From Chitinophaga varians (GTDB lineage: Bacteria > Bacteroidota > Bacteroidia > Chitinophagales > Chitinophagaceae): a DNA stretch of 64,000 bases. Position 1 is the first letter of the stretch; the number at the start of each line of letters is the position of its first letter. Below are positions 1 to 8,779 of the stretch, in pieces. Made by a program: the position numbers and the translations under genes. The DNA lies in NCBI RefSeq assembly GCF_012641275.1, contig NZ_JABAIA010000002.1:1426001-1490000 (forward strand). Direction: 5' to 3'. The notes below the pieces were generated by a model that was not told where the DNA came from, ran no database searches, and saw nothing but the letters and a program-made list of their open reading frames with translations.

Positions 1-300
1 GCCGGTAGTATCGTTCAGGTAAGGTTGATGCTGTTCGTAAGTAAAGGCGAAAGAGATCACCTGGTAAACGTGGTTCTTCTCATCACGTACCACCAGTGCG
101 GAGTCCAGCAGCTTTACCACCTGGCTTTTCGGCAGCGTGTCGCTGAGGAAGAGTCCCCAGCTGCTGCGAAGTTTCGCGGGCCGCTTGTTGGTCGCCGATG
201 AGGCTTTGGTAGCAGGAGCGGGCTTTTTACCGGATTGGGCAAAAGTGCTCACGTTGATCGTCAACAGCAGGAAAATGAATGCGGACAGGTGTTTCAGCAT
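1..300 (-). CDS. Secreted protein of unknown function (C-terminus cut by window edge)
   Basis: The reverse strand is open from an ATG at 298-300 to the window edge (100 codons), so only the N-terminus is visible. It starts with a signal-peptide-like stretch: a short basic start, a Phe/Leu/Ile-rich core and an Ala-Gln cleavage region near residue 20. A Lys/Ala/Pro-rich linker follows, then a mixed folded-looking segment. The product is probably exported. I do not recognise the family. It starts just after the valS terminator on the same strand, so it is probably transcribed separately. Moderately sure it is a real gene because of the signal peptide and intact frame. Confidence 0.6.
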   Translation of the reverse strand, partial: MLKHLSAFIFLLLTINVSTFAQSGKKPAPATKASSATNKRPAKLRSSWGLFLSDTLPKSQVVKLLDSALVVRDEKNHVYQVISFAFTYEQHQPYLNDTTG

Positions 301-314
301 GATAGTGACGGGAT

Positions 315-350
315 AAAAAAATCGCCCGGTATACTAACGACCGGGCGATT
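315..350 (-). terminator. Rho-independent terminator after valS
   Basis: An 11-bp GC-rich stem (320-330 pairs with 340-350, 9-nt loop) is followed on the minus strand by a run of T. It lies just downstream of the valS stop codon. Confidence 0.85.
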
Positions 351-357
351 GCAAAAA

Positions 358-3003
358 TTATAAAGATTTCAAACTTTCCGTTATCGCCAGGATTTTTGCT
401 TCGGCGTCTGCTTTCTTGCGTCTTTCAGCCTCTACAACTTCCGGTTTGGCATTTTGAACGAACCGTTCGTTGGCCAGTTTGTTTTCCACTGACTTCAGGA
501 AGCCCTGTTGATACTCGAGATCTTTGAGCAGGGATTCTTTCTGTGCGGTGGTGTCCAGTACTGTTTCGGTACCGAGGTAGAATTTATCTTTCTGTACCAC
601 GAGCGTAATACAGCCGGGCACCGCTTCCTGTACGTAATGTACTGCTTTTGCATTGACCTGTTTGGCGATGGTGTCTTCAATTTGTTTGAAGGCATTCTCG
701 TGTTTGGTTTCGATATGCAGTACAATCGGGTCTTTGGGTTTGATCTGGTTTTTAACGCGGGCGTCGCGGATGCCGGTGATCACTTCCTGTGCCAGTACGC
801 CTTCCAGCAGGGCGGCATGTACCGGGGCGGCAGGGGTGGTGAATTGTTTCATCATCAGTACATCAGCTTCGTCGCGTACTTTCAGCAACTGGTATATCTC
901 TTCCGTGATGAACGGCATGTACGGGTGCAGCAGTTGCATCAGTTGTTCGAAGAAAGATACCGTCTGGGCGTATACCGCAGCGGAGATGGGTTGTTCGAAA
1001 CCAGGTTTAACCCATTCGAGGTACCAGCCGCAGAAATCGTCCCAGATGAGGCTGTACAAGGCTTTCAGGCCTTCGCTGAGACGGAAGTCGTTATGCAGGG
1101 AGGCTACCTGTGCCTGTACTTCGTTCAGGCGGCTTTGGAACCATCTGATCGGGAAGAGGCCGGAAGCGTCCACATCGTCAGCAGCCTGACGGGATTCCCA
1201 CATTTTCACCAGCTTCAGGGCGTTCCATATTTTATTGTTGAAGTTACGGCCCTGGTCGCAGCTGGAAGTATCGAACAGCAGGTCGTTACCGGCCGGAGAG
1301 CTGATCATTACGCCAAAACGTACGGCGTCGGCGCCGTAGCTGTGAATGAGCTCCAGCAGGTCGGGTGAGTTGCCAAGTTGTTTACTCATTTTGCGGCCTT
1401 CCTTGTCTCTTACCATGCCGGTAAAGTACACGTCGCTGAAAGGCTTTTGCCCGTTGAATTCCAGGCCGGCCATGATCATGCGCGCCACCCAGAAGAAAAT
1501 GATATCCTGGCCGGTCACCAGTACGGAACCGGGGTAGTAGTATTTGTAATCTTCGTTGTCCGGGCTGGAAATACCGTTGAACACTTCCATGGGCCAGAGC
1601 CAGGAAGAGAACCAGGTATCCAGGCAGTCTTCGTCCTGTTTCAGGTCTGCCGCGGTGAGTGTGATGCCCTTCTTTGCAAACTGCGCTACTGCTTCTTCCG
1701 CAGTGGCGGCCACCTCGAAGGTGCCGTCAGCAGTGTACCAGGCAGGGATCTGTTGTCCCCACCAGAGCTGACGGGAGATACACCAGTCCTTCACGTTTTC
1801 CATCCAGTATTTGTACGTCGCGAGGAAGCGGTCGCCGGGATGTATTTTTACGTCACCTTCCACAACTGCGTCCAGCGCCGGTTTGGCGATATCGGCCATT
1901 TTTACGAACCACTGGGTGGAGATGCGCGGTTCCACTACCGTAGTAGGGTTACGTTGACTGTAGCCCAGGCGGGTAGTATAGGCTTCTTCTTTCACCAGCT
2001 GGCCGGCCTCTGCGAGGGCGGCTACTGTTTTCTTACGGGCCACGAAACGGTCTTCGCCCACAAATACGACGGCGGCAGCGCTCAGGGTGCCGTCTTCGTT
2101 GAGGGTGTCGATGATCTCGAGGTTATGTTTCAGGCCGAGGTTGTAGTCGTTGATATCGTGTGCAGGCGTCACTTTCAGTGCGCCGGTACCAAAGGCTTTG
2201 TCTACGTATGTATCGAAGATAATGGGCACGGGGCGGTTTACCAGCGGTACGATGGCAAAGTGGCCTTTCAGGTGCGCATATCTTTCATCTTCCGGATTTA
2301 CACAGATGGCGGTGTCGCCCATGATGGTCTCGGGGCGCTGCGTGGCGATGGTAATGAATTCACCGGTAGGCTTGCCTTCCGCATCAGTGATGGCATATTT
2401 CACGTGATAGAGGAAACCCTGGATGTCTTTGTATTCCACTTCCTCATCGCTCAAAGCTGTTTTTGCTTTGGGGTCCCAGTTGATCATACGGGCGCCGCGA
2501 TAGATCAGGCCTTTATTATAAAGTTCCACGAACACTTTGATCACCGCTTTATAATAGTGGTCGTCCATGGTAAAGGTCACCCTGTCCCAGTCGCAGGAGC
2601 AGCCGAGCTTTTTGATCTGTTGGTAGATGATGCCACCGTATTTGTCCTTCCATTCAAAGGCGTGTTTGAGGAATTCCTCGCGGGACAGCTGGGATTTTTC
2701 GATCCCTTTTTCCCGTTTCAGCATGTCCACCACTTTGGCTTCAGTGGCGATGGACGCGTGGTCGGAACCGGGTACCCAGCAGGCGTTGAAACCGCTCATA
2801 CGGGCGCGGCGCACCAGTATGTCCTGGACAGTTTCATTGAGGGTATGGCCAAGATGCAAGACCCCGGTGACGTTAGGCGGGGGGATCACTACAGTAAAGG
2901 GCTGGCGGCTGTCCGGCGTAGAGTGGAAATAGCCTTTGTCCATCCAGTGTTGGTACCATTTGTCTTCAACCGTTGCAGGCAGGTAATTTTTCGAAAGTTC
3001 CAT
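358..3003 (-). CDS. valS: Valyl-tRNA synthetase
   Basis: Charges tRNA(Val) with valine in the cytoplasm; class I aminoacyl-tRNA synthetase with an editing domain. The HIGH-type motif HLGH is at residues 50-53 and the KMSK loop at 538-541, followed by the anticodon-binding region and a C-terminal coiled-coil arm, as usual for ValS. The length of 881 aa is normal. The frame stays open upstream to 3174, but those residues are not ValS-like and a -7 promoter element lies at 3025-3032, so the start is ATG 3003, or 3012 three codons earlier. It is monocistronic: its own promoter is upstream and a terminator follows the stop. Very sure of function. Confidence 0.97.
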   Translation of the reverse strand: MELSKNYLPATVEDKWYQHWMDKGYFHSTPDSRQPFTVVIPPPNVTGVLHLGHTLNETVQDILVRRARMSGFNACWVPGSDHASIATEAKVVDMLKREKGIEKSQLSREEFLKHAFEWKDKYGGIIYQQIKKLGCSCDWDRVTFTMDDHYYKAVIKVFVELYNKGLIYRGARMINWDPKAKTALSDEEVEYKDIQGFLYHVKYAITDAEGKPTGEFITIATQRPETIMGDTAICVNPEDERYAHLKGHFAIVPLVNRPVPIIFDTYVDKAFGTGALKVTPAHDINDYNLGLKHNLEIIDTLNEDGTLSAAAVVFVGEDRFVARKKTVAALAEAGQLVKEEAYTTRLGYSQRNPTTVVEPRISTQWFVKMADIAKPALDAVVEGDVKIHPGDRFLATYKYWMENVKDWCISRQLWWGQQIPAWYTADGTFEVAATAEEAVAQFAKKGITLTAADLKQDEDCLDTWFSSWLWPMEVFNGISSPDNEDYKYYYPGSVLVTGQDIIFFWVARMIMAGLEFNGQKPFSDVYFTGMVRDKEGRKMSKQLGNSPDLLELIHSYGADAVRFGVMISSPAGNDLLFDTSSCDQGRNFNNKIWNALKLVKMWESRQAADDVDASGLFPIRWFQSRLNEVQAQVASLHNDFRLSEGLKALYSLIWDDFCGWYLEWVKPGFEQPISAAVYAQTVSFFEQLMQLLHPYMPFITEEIYQLLKVRDEADVLMMKQFTTPAAPVHAALLEGVLAQEVITGIRDARVKNQIKPKDPIVLHIETKHENAFKQIEDTIAKQVNAKAVHYVQEAVPGCITLVVQKDKFYLGTETVLDTTAQKESLLKDLEYQQGFLKSVENKLANERFVQNAKPEVVEAERRKKADAEAKILAITESLKSL

Positions 3004-3024
3004 GCTATTCATAATATAAGTCTG

Positions 3025-3032
3025 CAAAAATA
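3025..3032 (-). promoter_or_regulatory. -7 promoter element of valS
   Basis: The minus strand reads TATTTTTG, matching the Bacteroidota -7 consensus TANNTTTG. It is 12-21 nt before the possible valS start codons. No clear TTTG -33 box was found at the right spacing. Confidence 0.5.
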
Positions 3033-3172
3033 ACGGAGATTGACCAGAGAAGGAAATAATGACGCAGAATATTAGCCCGGAGCGTTGGCCGCAGGGGAAA
3101 GGACGGAGGGCCGGTGTGCCTGCGTTTTGCTGCTGTTGGCTGCATGCCGGCCGCACCGGACGGTTTTGGTGC

Positions 3173-3199
3173 AAAAAAAAAGTGCATCATCAGATGCAC
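3173..3199 (-). terminator. Rho-independent terminator after the threonine aldolase gene
   Basis: A 7-bp stem (3182-3188 with 3193-3199, loop ATCA) is followed on the minus strand by nine T (3173-3181). It separates the aldolase gene from valS. Confidence 0.8.
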
Positions 3200-3240
3200 C
3201 TTTTGCTGGAGATAAGTGTCTTTATATATAGACGGTACCG

Positions 3241-4260
3241 TTACATGGTTTCGGAGATCACCTGGCAGGTTTTCGCCACCATGTCAGGTGTGATATCAAG
3301 ATGGACCACCATTCTGACCTGCGTAGGCGAGATGGGGATGACGAGTACGCCTTCTTTGTGGAAGTGGTCTGTAAGTTTTTTGGGCGTCCATTCGCCGGTG
3401 ACTTCGAAAATGAGGATATTGGTTTCCACGGGCAGCATATGGCCAACGAAAGTTTTCTCCAGCAGGGCAGCCGCTATTTGTTTGGCGTGTTGATGGTCTT
3501 CTTCGAGGCGCTGGATGTTGTTTTCCATGGCGTAGATGCCGGTAGCGGCCATAAAGCCTGCCTGCCGCAGGCCGCCGCCCAGTCTTTTCCGTATGCGGCG
3601 GGCTTCGCGGATGAAAGCTTTGCTGCCAAGGAGCACAGAGCCCATGGGGCAGCCCATTCCTTTGTTGAGGCATACGGAGATGCTGTCGAATGTCTGTCCG
3701 TAAGTCCTGGGATCTTGTCCTGTAGCTACCAGGGCATTGAAGAGGCGGGCGCCGTCGATATGAAGGGCCAGTTTATGCTGGTTGCATACCTGCCGGATGC
3801 GGAGCACCTCTTCCCAGTCATAGCAGCATCCGCCGCCGCGGTTGGAGGTGTTTTCGAGGCATACTAGGCTGGTGCGGGCTTTGTGCACATCGTCGGGATT
3901 GTTGATGGCAGCTTCCACCTGGGCAGCGGTGATCATGCCACGGTCGCCGGTGATGGCCTGGACCTGGGCGCCGGAAGTGGCCGCAATGCCGCCTCCCTCA
4001 TAAATATACACATGGGCGAGGTCGCTGCAAACCACTTCATCCCCTGGCAACGTATGTATTTTGATGGCAATCTGATTGCTCATTGTGCCGGAAGGGCAGT
4101 AAATGGCTGCCTCTTTGCCAAAGTAATCTGCCATCATGGCTTCCAGTTTATTAACGCTGGGATCTTCACCGAAAACGTCGTCTCCTGTTTCAGCCTGTAA
4201 CATGGCCTGTAACATGCCAGGGCCGGGGCGTGTAAAAGTATCGCTGCGAAAGTCTATCAT
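3241..4260 (-). CDS. ltaE: Low-specificity L-threonine aldolase
   Basis: PLP enzyme (fold type I) that cleaves threonine or allo-threonine to glycine and acetaldehyde. The N-terminal FRSDTFTRP, the HIDGAR motif near residue 167 (PLP-contacting Asp 169) and the Schiff-base lysine in CLNKGMGCPMGS (Lys 200) are all typical. The length of 339 aa is usual. It starts at ATG 4260, divergent from rpoD, and ends before its own terminator. Substrate preference among beta-hydroxy amino acids cannot be read from the sequence. Confidence 0.93.
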   Translation of the reverse strand: MIDFRSDTFTRPGPGMLQAMLQAETGDDVFGEDPSVNKLEAMMADYFGKEAAIYCPSGTMSNQIAIKIHTLPGDEVVCSDLAHVYIYEGGGIAATSGAQVQAITGDRGMITAAQVEAAINNPDDVHKARTSLVCLENTSNRGGGCCYDWEEVLRIRQVCNQHKLALHIDGARLFNALVATGQDPRTYGQTFDSISVCLNKGMGCPMGSVLLGSKAFIREARRIRKRLGGGLRQAGFMAATGIYAMENNIQRLEEDHQHAKQIAAALLEKTFVGHMLPVETNILIFEVTGEWTPKKLTDHFHKEGVLVIPISPTQVRMVVHLDITPDMVAKTCQVISETM

Positions 4261-4435
4261 ATGATTGAATAATTTGCAAGGACTTTGACAATAAATTAGT
4301 TAAGATGCTAATTTAATAATGATTATTTATCAATTGTTAAAATTTGCATAAAGCGTGTGGCAACAAGGACTAAAGCACTATAAAATATCGTTATAAAACT
4401 GTACTTTGTTATAGCGAAGACGAAAAAAAGAAGGA

Positions 4436-4467
4436 TTTGGTAGAGTGGTGGGTTAGCACGATCTTTG
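4436..4467 (+). promoter_or_regulatory. Candidate rpoD promoter (TTTG-N20-GATCTTTG)
   Basis: TTTG at 4436-4439, a 20-nt spacer, then GATCTTTG at 4460-4467, one mismatch from TANNTTTG. This would give a leader of about 115 nt before the rpoD ATG. It lies in the 327-bp divergent region 4261-4587, which is AT-rich and holds no other gene that I can see. Confidence 0.5.
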
Positions 4468-4587
4468 CAGGCTAATTAAAACAAACGAATAAGGTGCGGG
4501 AAATTTTGTAAGTTAATTAAATTCAAAATTCAAACAAAATATTTCTTTCGCTGTTATTCTTATTTATAAACCAATACAATTTTTCAT

Positions 4588-5445
4588 ATGAGGCAACTTA
4601 AAATTGCCACCCAGATCACCAATCGTGATTCGCAGGCGGTAGAAAAGTACCTGCAGGAAATCTCGAAGATCCCTTTGTTAACACCTGAGGAGGAGACCGT
4701 TTTGGCGCAGCGCATTAAAATGGGCGATCAGAAGGCTCTTGAAAGATTGACTACAGGAAACTTGCGTTTCGTGGTTTCCGTTGCCAAGCAATATCAGCAC
4801 CAGGGGCTTAGCCTCAGCGACCTTATCAATGAAGGTAATTTAGGCCTGATCAAAGCTGCGCAACGTTTCGATGAAACAAAAGGTTTCAAATTCATCTCTT
4901 ATGCAGTTTGGTGGATTCGCCAGTCCATCCTGCAGGCATTGGCTGAACAAGGCCGTCTTGTTCGTCTGCCACAAAACAAAATTGGCACCTATAATAAAGC
5001 GAACAAAGCTTACATGGCATTTGAACAGGAAAACGAGCGTGAACCTTCTACCGAGGAACTCGCAGAAATCCTGGAAATGTCTGAATCGGAAATTAACAAC
5101 ATTTTTCAGAGCAACACCCGCCATATGTCACTGGACGCTCCGGTACATGAAGCTGAAGACGTAGCTATGGGAGATCTGCTGGAAGGTGGTGACATTACCG
5201 ATGACGACGTGATGAGAGATTCCCTCCGCGAGGAAATACGCCGGGTATTAAAATCCCTGAGCCCCCGCGAAGCGGAAATTGTGAATGCCTATTTCGGTCT
5301 GGATGGTGAAAACGGCGCAACAATCGAACAAATCGGACAGAAGTACGATCTGACCAAAGAAAGAATCAGGCAAATCAAGGAACGCGCTATCAAAAGGCTC
5401 CAGAAAGCACGCTATAGCGGCGCCCTGAAATCCTACCTGGGATAA
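4588..5445 (+). CDS. rpoD: Primary sigma factor RpoD (Bacteroidota type)
   Basis: Directs RNA polymerase to housekeeping promoters. Only the conserved core is present: region 1.2 near residues 15-50, region 2 with the melting segment around YAVWWIRQSI, region 3, and region 4 ending in an HTH (LTKERIRQIKERAIKRL). Region 1.1 and the non-conserved insert of proteobacterial RpoD are absent, which is normal for this phylum, where the factor reads TTTG/TANNTTTG promoters. Length 285 aa. The start ATG begins the typical MRQLKI peptide. A strong terminator follows. Confidence 0.96.
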   Translation: MRQLKIATQITNRDSQAVEKYLQEISKIPLLTPEEETVLAQRIKMGDQKALERLTTGNLRFVVSVAKQYQHQGLSLSDLINEGNLGLIKAAQRFDETKGFKFISYAVWWIRQSILQALAEQGRLVRLPQNKIGTYNKANKAYMAFEQENEREPSTEELAEILEMSESEINNIFQSNTRHMSLDAPVHEAEDVAMGDLLEGGDITDDDVMRDSLREEIRRVLKSLSPREAEIVNAYFGLDGENGATIEQIGQKYDLTKERIRQIKERAIKRLQKARYSGALKSYLG

Positions 5446-5492
5446 TATTTACGGTTTCTCCGGAAACCGCTGTATAAACCCTCTTAATCTAT

Positions 5493-5530
5493 AAAAACAC
5501 CGGCCTTGTAAATACATGGCCGGTGTTTTT
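5493..5530 (+). terminator. Rho-independent terminator after rpoD
   Basis: A 9-bp stem (ACACCGGCC 5497-5505 with 5518-5526) is followed by T5. An A run precedes the stem, so it may work in both directions. Confidence 0.85.
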
Positions 5531-5547
5531 ATATTGTGAACACCACT

Positions 5548-5555
5548 TATTTTTG
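5548..5555 (+). promoter_or_regulatory. -7 promoter element five bases before a start codon
   Basis: TATTTTTG matches TANNTTTG and ends 5 nt before ATG 5561. If used, the transcript would be leaderless or carry a leader of only a few bases. No TTTG at -33 is visible. Confidence 0.45.
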
Positions 5556-5560
5556 CAGTT

Positions 5561-6442
5561 ATGCGCAACCTCCTGATGATCATAGTGGCTGCAGTAATAT
5601 CGCTCTCCGCCTGCGAGAAAGACATTACCGTCAACCTGCAACAACAGGAGCAGTCGCTGGTGGTGGAAGGTAAATTTGAATCCAACCAGTACCCGCAGGT
5701 AGTGCTTACCCGCAGCCTCGGCTACTTCTCTCAGATAGATACCGCTGCATTACTGGCTTCCTTTGTACACAAAGCCGTGGTGACCGTCTCCGATAGTGTC
5801 CGCACCATGACACTCCGGGAAACAATTGTGGAAATACCTGGCCTGGGCCCCGTTTTCGCCTATACGCCGGATACTGCCCAACCATCCGTCTTCAAAGGAA
5901 AAGCCGGCAACCAGTATACACTAAGAATAACTGCTGACAATAAGTCATATGAGGCGGTGACAACTATACCACTGCAGAATTTTCACCTGGACACCATCTG
6001 GTGGCGTCGCACAAGACAGGGCGACGATACGCTGAAAGCCCGCCTGTGGGCCAGGATCACGGATGCAGCTACCCCCGGTAATTATGCCCGGTACTTCACC
6101 CGGACCAACAAAGGGCCCTTTCTGGCCGGGTTGAATTCCACCCTGGACGACCAGGTGGTGAACGGCACAACATTTGAAATTCCTGTGGACGCCGGCGTGG
6201 ACAAAAGCAAACGTGTAGACCCGGAGACCAACGGCTTTTTTAACAGAGGAGATACGGTGACGCTCAAATTCTGTAACATCGATAAAGCCACCTACACCTT
6301 CTGGCGGGCACTCGATTTTGCCTACAGCAGCAACGGCAACCCGTTCGCATCTCCTACTAAAATCATGGGAAATGTGCCCGGCGCCATCGGTTACTGGGGC
6401 GGTTATGCAGTCACCTATAAAACAGTTATTATCAGGAAATAA
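5561..6442 (+). CDS. DUF4249 family lipoprotein
   Basis: Probable outer-membrane-anchored lipoprotein. The signal peptide ends in a lipobox (LSAC, Cys about residue 18), followed by the EKDITVNL start typical of DUF4249 and a beta-rich body. Family members usually sit beside a TonB-dependent receptor, as the second DUF4249 gene at 44136-44999 does. This one has no receptor: its neighbours are rpoD and trxB. Function is unknown; involvement in substrate uptake or surface display is an inference from the usual context. 293 aa. Confidence 0.8.
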   Translation: MRNLLMIIVAAVISLSACEKDITVNLQQQEQSLVVEGKFESNQYPQVVLTRSLGYFSQIDTAALLASFVHKAVVTVSDSVRTMTLRETIVEIPGLGPVFAYTPDTAQPSVFKGKAGNQYTLRITADNKSYEAVTTIPLQNFHLDTIWWRRTRQGDDTLKARLWARITDAATPGNYARYFTRTNKGPFLAGLNSTLDDQVVNGTTFEIPVDAGVDKSKRVDPETNGFFNRGDTVTLKFCNIDKATYTFWRALDFAYSSNGNPFASPTKIMGNVPGAIGYWGGYAVTYKTVIIRK

Positions 6443-6462
6443 TTATATAGAGCAATCAAAGT

Positions 6463-7410
6463 ATGGAAAACAAACAACAAGAACATGTGCATCTGTTGAT
6501 CATCGGTTCCGGCCCCGCCGGCTATACCGCTGCAATATATGCCTCAAGAGCCAACCTTAAACCAGTATTGTACCAGGGTATTCAACCCGGTGGCCAGCTG
6601 ACCATCACCACCGAAGTTGAAAATTATCCCGGATATCCTGAAGGTATTCAAGGCCCGGAAATGATGGTGGACTTCGAAAAACAAGCTACCCGCATGGGCG
6701 CCGATATCCGCTATGGTATGGCCACATCGGTGGACTTCAGCAAACAACCATATAAAGTAATCATCGACGAAGAAAAAGAAATCACTGCTGACGCTATCAT
6801 CATCGCAACAGGCGCCTCCGCCAAATGGCTGGGACTCCCGTCCGAACAACGGCTCAACGGTTCCGGCGTTTCCGCCTGCGCCGTGTGCGACGGTTTCTTC
6901 TTCCGTGGTAAAGAGGTGGCCATCGTAGGCGCCGGCGATACCGCTGCTGAAGAGGCCCTCTACCTCTCCAAAATGTGCTCCACCGTACACATGCTGGTAC
7001 GCAAGCACGAAATGCGCGCCTCTAAAGTAATGCAGGACCGCGTCCTCAAAACTTCCAATATCATCGTATACTGGAACACCGAAACAGATGAAGTACTTGG
7101 CGAAAACAAAGTAGAAGCTGTCAGAGTGCGTAATAACCAAACCGGCGAGAAAAAAGACGTTCCGGTAAGCGCGTTCTTCGTGGCTATCGGTCACCAGCCT
7201 AACTCCGCCATCTTTAAAGATTATCTGCAACTGGACGAACAGGATTATATCGTGACCGTTCCGGGCAGCAGCCGTACCAGCGTGGAAGGCGTGTTCGCCT
7301 GCGGCGACGTACAGGACAAAATCTACCGCCAGGCTGTAACTGCTGCAGGCAGCGGTTGTATGGCAGCCCTCGATGCGGAAAGATACCTGTCTGCTAAAGA
7401 ACACCAATAA
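6463..7410 (+). CDS. trxB: Thioredoxin reductase
   Basis: NADPH-dependent flavoprotein that reduces thioredoxin. The N-terminal FAD motif GSGPAG is at residues 15-20, the redox-active CAVC at 139-142, the NADPH motif GAGDTA shortly after, and a C-terminal second FAD motif (GVFACGDVQD). Length 315 aa is standard. It starts 20 bp after the DUF4249 stop and could be co-transcribed with it. Downstream a palindromic repeat array separates it from folB. Confidence 0.96.
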   Translation: MENKQQEHVHLLIIGSGPAGYTAAIYASRANLKPVLYQGIQPGGQLTITTEVENYPGYPEGIQGPEMMVDFEKQATRMGADIRYGMATSVDFSKQPYKVIIDEEKEITADAIIIATGASAKWLGLPSEQRLNGSGVSACAVCDGFFFRGKEVAIVGAGDTAAEEALYLSKMCSTVHMLVRKHEMRASKVMQDRVLKTSNIIVYWNTETDEVLGENKVEAVRVRNNQTGEKKDVPVSAFFVAIGHQPNSAIFKDYLQLDEQDYIVTVPGSSRTSVEGVFACGDVQDKIYRQAVTAAGSGCMAALDAERYLSAKEHQ

Positions 7411-7414
7411 TCAG

Positions 7415-7566
7415 TTGAGAATTACGAATTACGAATTACGAATTACGAATTGAGAGGTAATTTGTGGTCCATAATTCCTAACTGAAACATTATAATAACA
7501 CCATTACGAATTACTGATTACGAATTGCACCTCAGTTCGTAATTCGTAATTCGTAATTCGTAATTA
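7415..7566. repeat. Period-7 inverted repeat array (AATTACG / TTCGTAA)
   Basis: The left arm has four tandem AATTACG heptamers plus a partial unit (about 7420-7454). The right arm has four TTCGTAA heptamers (7536-7563), the reverse complement. A spacer of about 77 bp carries degenerate copies. The arms could fold into a long AT-rich hairpin between trxB and folB. Related arrays are at 12582-12721 and 37503-37589. Confidence 0.85.
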
Positions 7567-7573
7567 TCCAAAG

Positions 7574-7924
7574 ATGCTTACTATCGCGCTCGAACAAGCT
7601 GCTTTCCGCGCCTATCATGGCCTGTATCCGGAAGAAACCGTGATCGGCAATGATTTTCTCCTCGATATTTCTGTTCGTATACCTGGCTCCGTTACCATCG
7701 ACGATCTTACTGATACTGTGAACTATCAGGGAATCTATGAAATAGCCAAAGAAATCATGGCGCAACCCAAACCGCTGCTGGAAGAAGTGGTCTACGCCCT
7801 GTCCGATACCCTGAAGGCACGTTATCCTGCTATCCAATACAGTACTGTCACCCTCCGGAAACTGAACCCGCCAATGGGTGCCAGCATCCGTAATTCACTG
7901 GTGTCACTGGAAAAGGAATACTAA
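7574..7924 (+). CDS. folB: Dihydroneopterin aldolase
   Basis: Cytoplasmic folate-pathway enzyme that cleaves 7,8-dihydroneopterin to 6-hydroxymethyl-dihydropterin and glycolaldehyde. The HGLYPEE segment near residue 15, VNYQGIYEI near 55 and the catalytic-lysine region LRKLNPP near 97 match FolB. Length 116 aa is typical. The start lies directly after the repeat array, so the array forms its upstream region. No other folate gene is nearby. Confidence 0.93.
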   Translation: MLTIALEQAAFRAYHGLYPEETVIGNDFLLDISVRIPGSVTIDDLTDTVNYQGIYEIAKEIMAQPKPLLEEVVYALSDTLKARYPAIQYSTVTLRKLNPPMGASIRNSLVSLEKEY

Positions 7925-8018
7925 AATGCACGCCTGCCCGCGCTAATTATTTGTAATTTTCCGTAGATTTATAGCAACAAGTAAATCAAGCTTCTTATTC
8001 CTGTTAAAAACCAATCCT

Positions 8019-8774
8019 ATGATGAAACGGATTTTGACAATTTCATTCCTGCTCTGCACTGTATTATTTGCAAAAGCCCAGTCCGTGGACGAAATGGTGG
8101 AACAGGCCAAGCAGCTGGAATTACAGATGAAGGAAGAGGCTGCGCTCGACAAAGACAAGGAAATACTGAAAATACAGCCCAACGAGATAAGGGCTCTGAA
8201 CCAGGCGAGCCAGATGTGCTCCCGTATCGGTAACCGCCAGAAAGATAAAAGTGCTAAAACAAACTATTTTAACCAGGCGAAAAGTTATGCGCAGTCAGCG
8301 CTGAAAGTCGGCCCGAATAACGCAGACGCCAACCTCGCCATGGCAGTGGCCATGGGCCGCATGGCCCTCATCTCGGGCGCAAAGGAAAAAGTTGCCGCCT
8401 CCAAAGATGTGAAGAAGTACGCCGAACTGGCCATTAAGTTCAACCCCAACCTCGCACAGGCTTATCACGTGCTTGGCAAGTGGAACTACGAAGTAGCCAA
8501 CCTCAATGTATTTGAAAGAGGTGCCGCTAAGATGCTCTTCGGCGGCCTGCCGGACGGCTCCCTTAAAAATGCTATTGCCAATTATGAAAAATGCCGGCAG
8601 CTGGACCCCGCTTTCCTCCTCAACTATTACGAACTGGCCCGTGCCTATAAAGCCGATGACCAGCAGGACAAAGCCATCGAAGTGCTGAAAAAAGCCCTGA
8701 GCCTCCGCAGCATCTACCAGGACGACGCCAATATCAAAGCAGACTGCAAAAAAATGCTGGATGATCTCCAGTAA
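8019..8774 (+). CDS. Secreted TPR-repeat protein
   Basis: The signal peptide (basic start, hydrophobic core, cleavage near AKA-QS, residue 20) suggests periplasmic location. The rest is helical with TPR-like units around residues 65-100, 125-155 and 185-230 (for example NYYELARAYKADDQQDKAIEVLKKAL). It probably serves protein-protein contacts; no partner is indicated. It converges on the MATE gene with only 5 bp between stop codons. ATG 8019 and ATG 8022 are both possible starts. Confidence 0.8.
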   Translation: MMKRILTISFLLCTVLFAKAQSVDEMVEQAKQLELQMKEEAALDKDKEILKIQPNEIRALNQASQMCSRIGNRQKDKSAKTNYFNQAKSYAQSALKVGPNNADANLAMAVAMGRMALISGAKEKVAASKDVKKYAELAIKFNPNLAQAYHVLGKWNYEVANLNVFERGAAKMLFGGLPDGSLKNAIANYEKCRQLDPAFLLNYYELARAYKADDQQDKAIEVLKKALSLRSIYQDDANIKADCKKMLDDLQ

Positions 8775-8779
8775 TTATT

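Noticed and set aside
508..3033. Long plus-strand frames across valS (286 and 551 codons)
   Set aside because: They are antisense shadows of valS, which has all its motifs in the other strand; their composition (many Val/His/Phe) is typical of a reversed coding frame.
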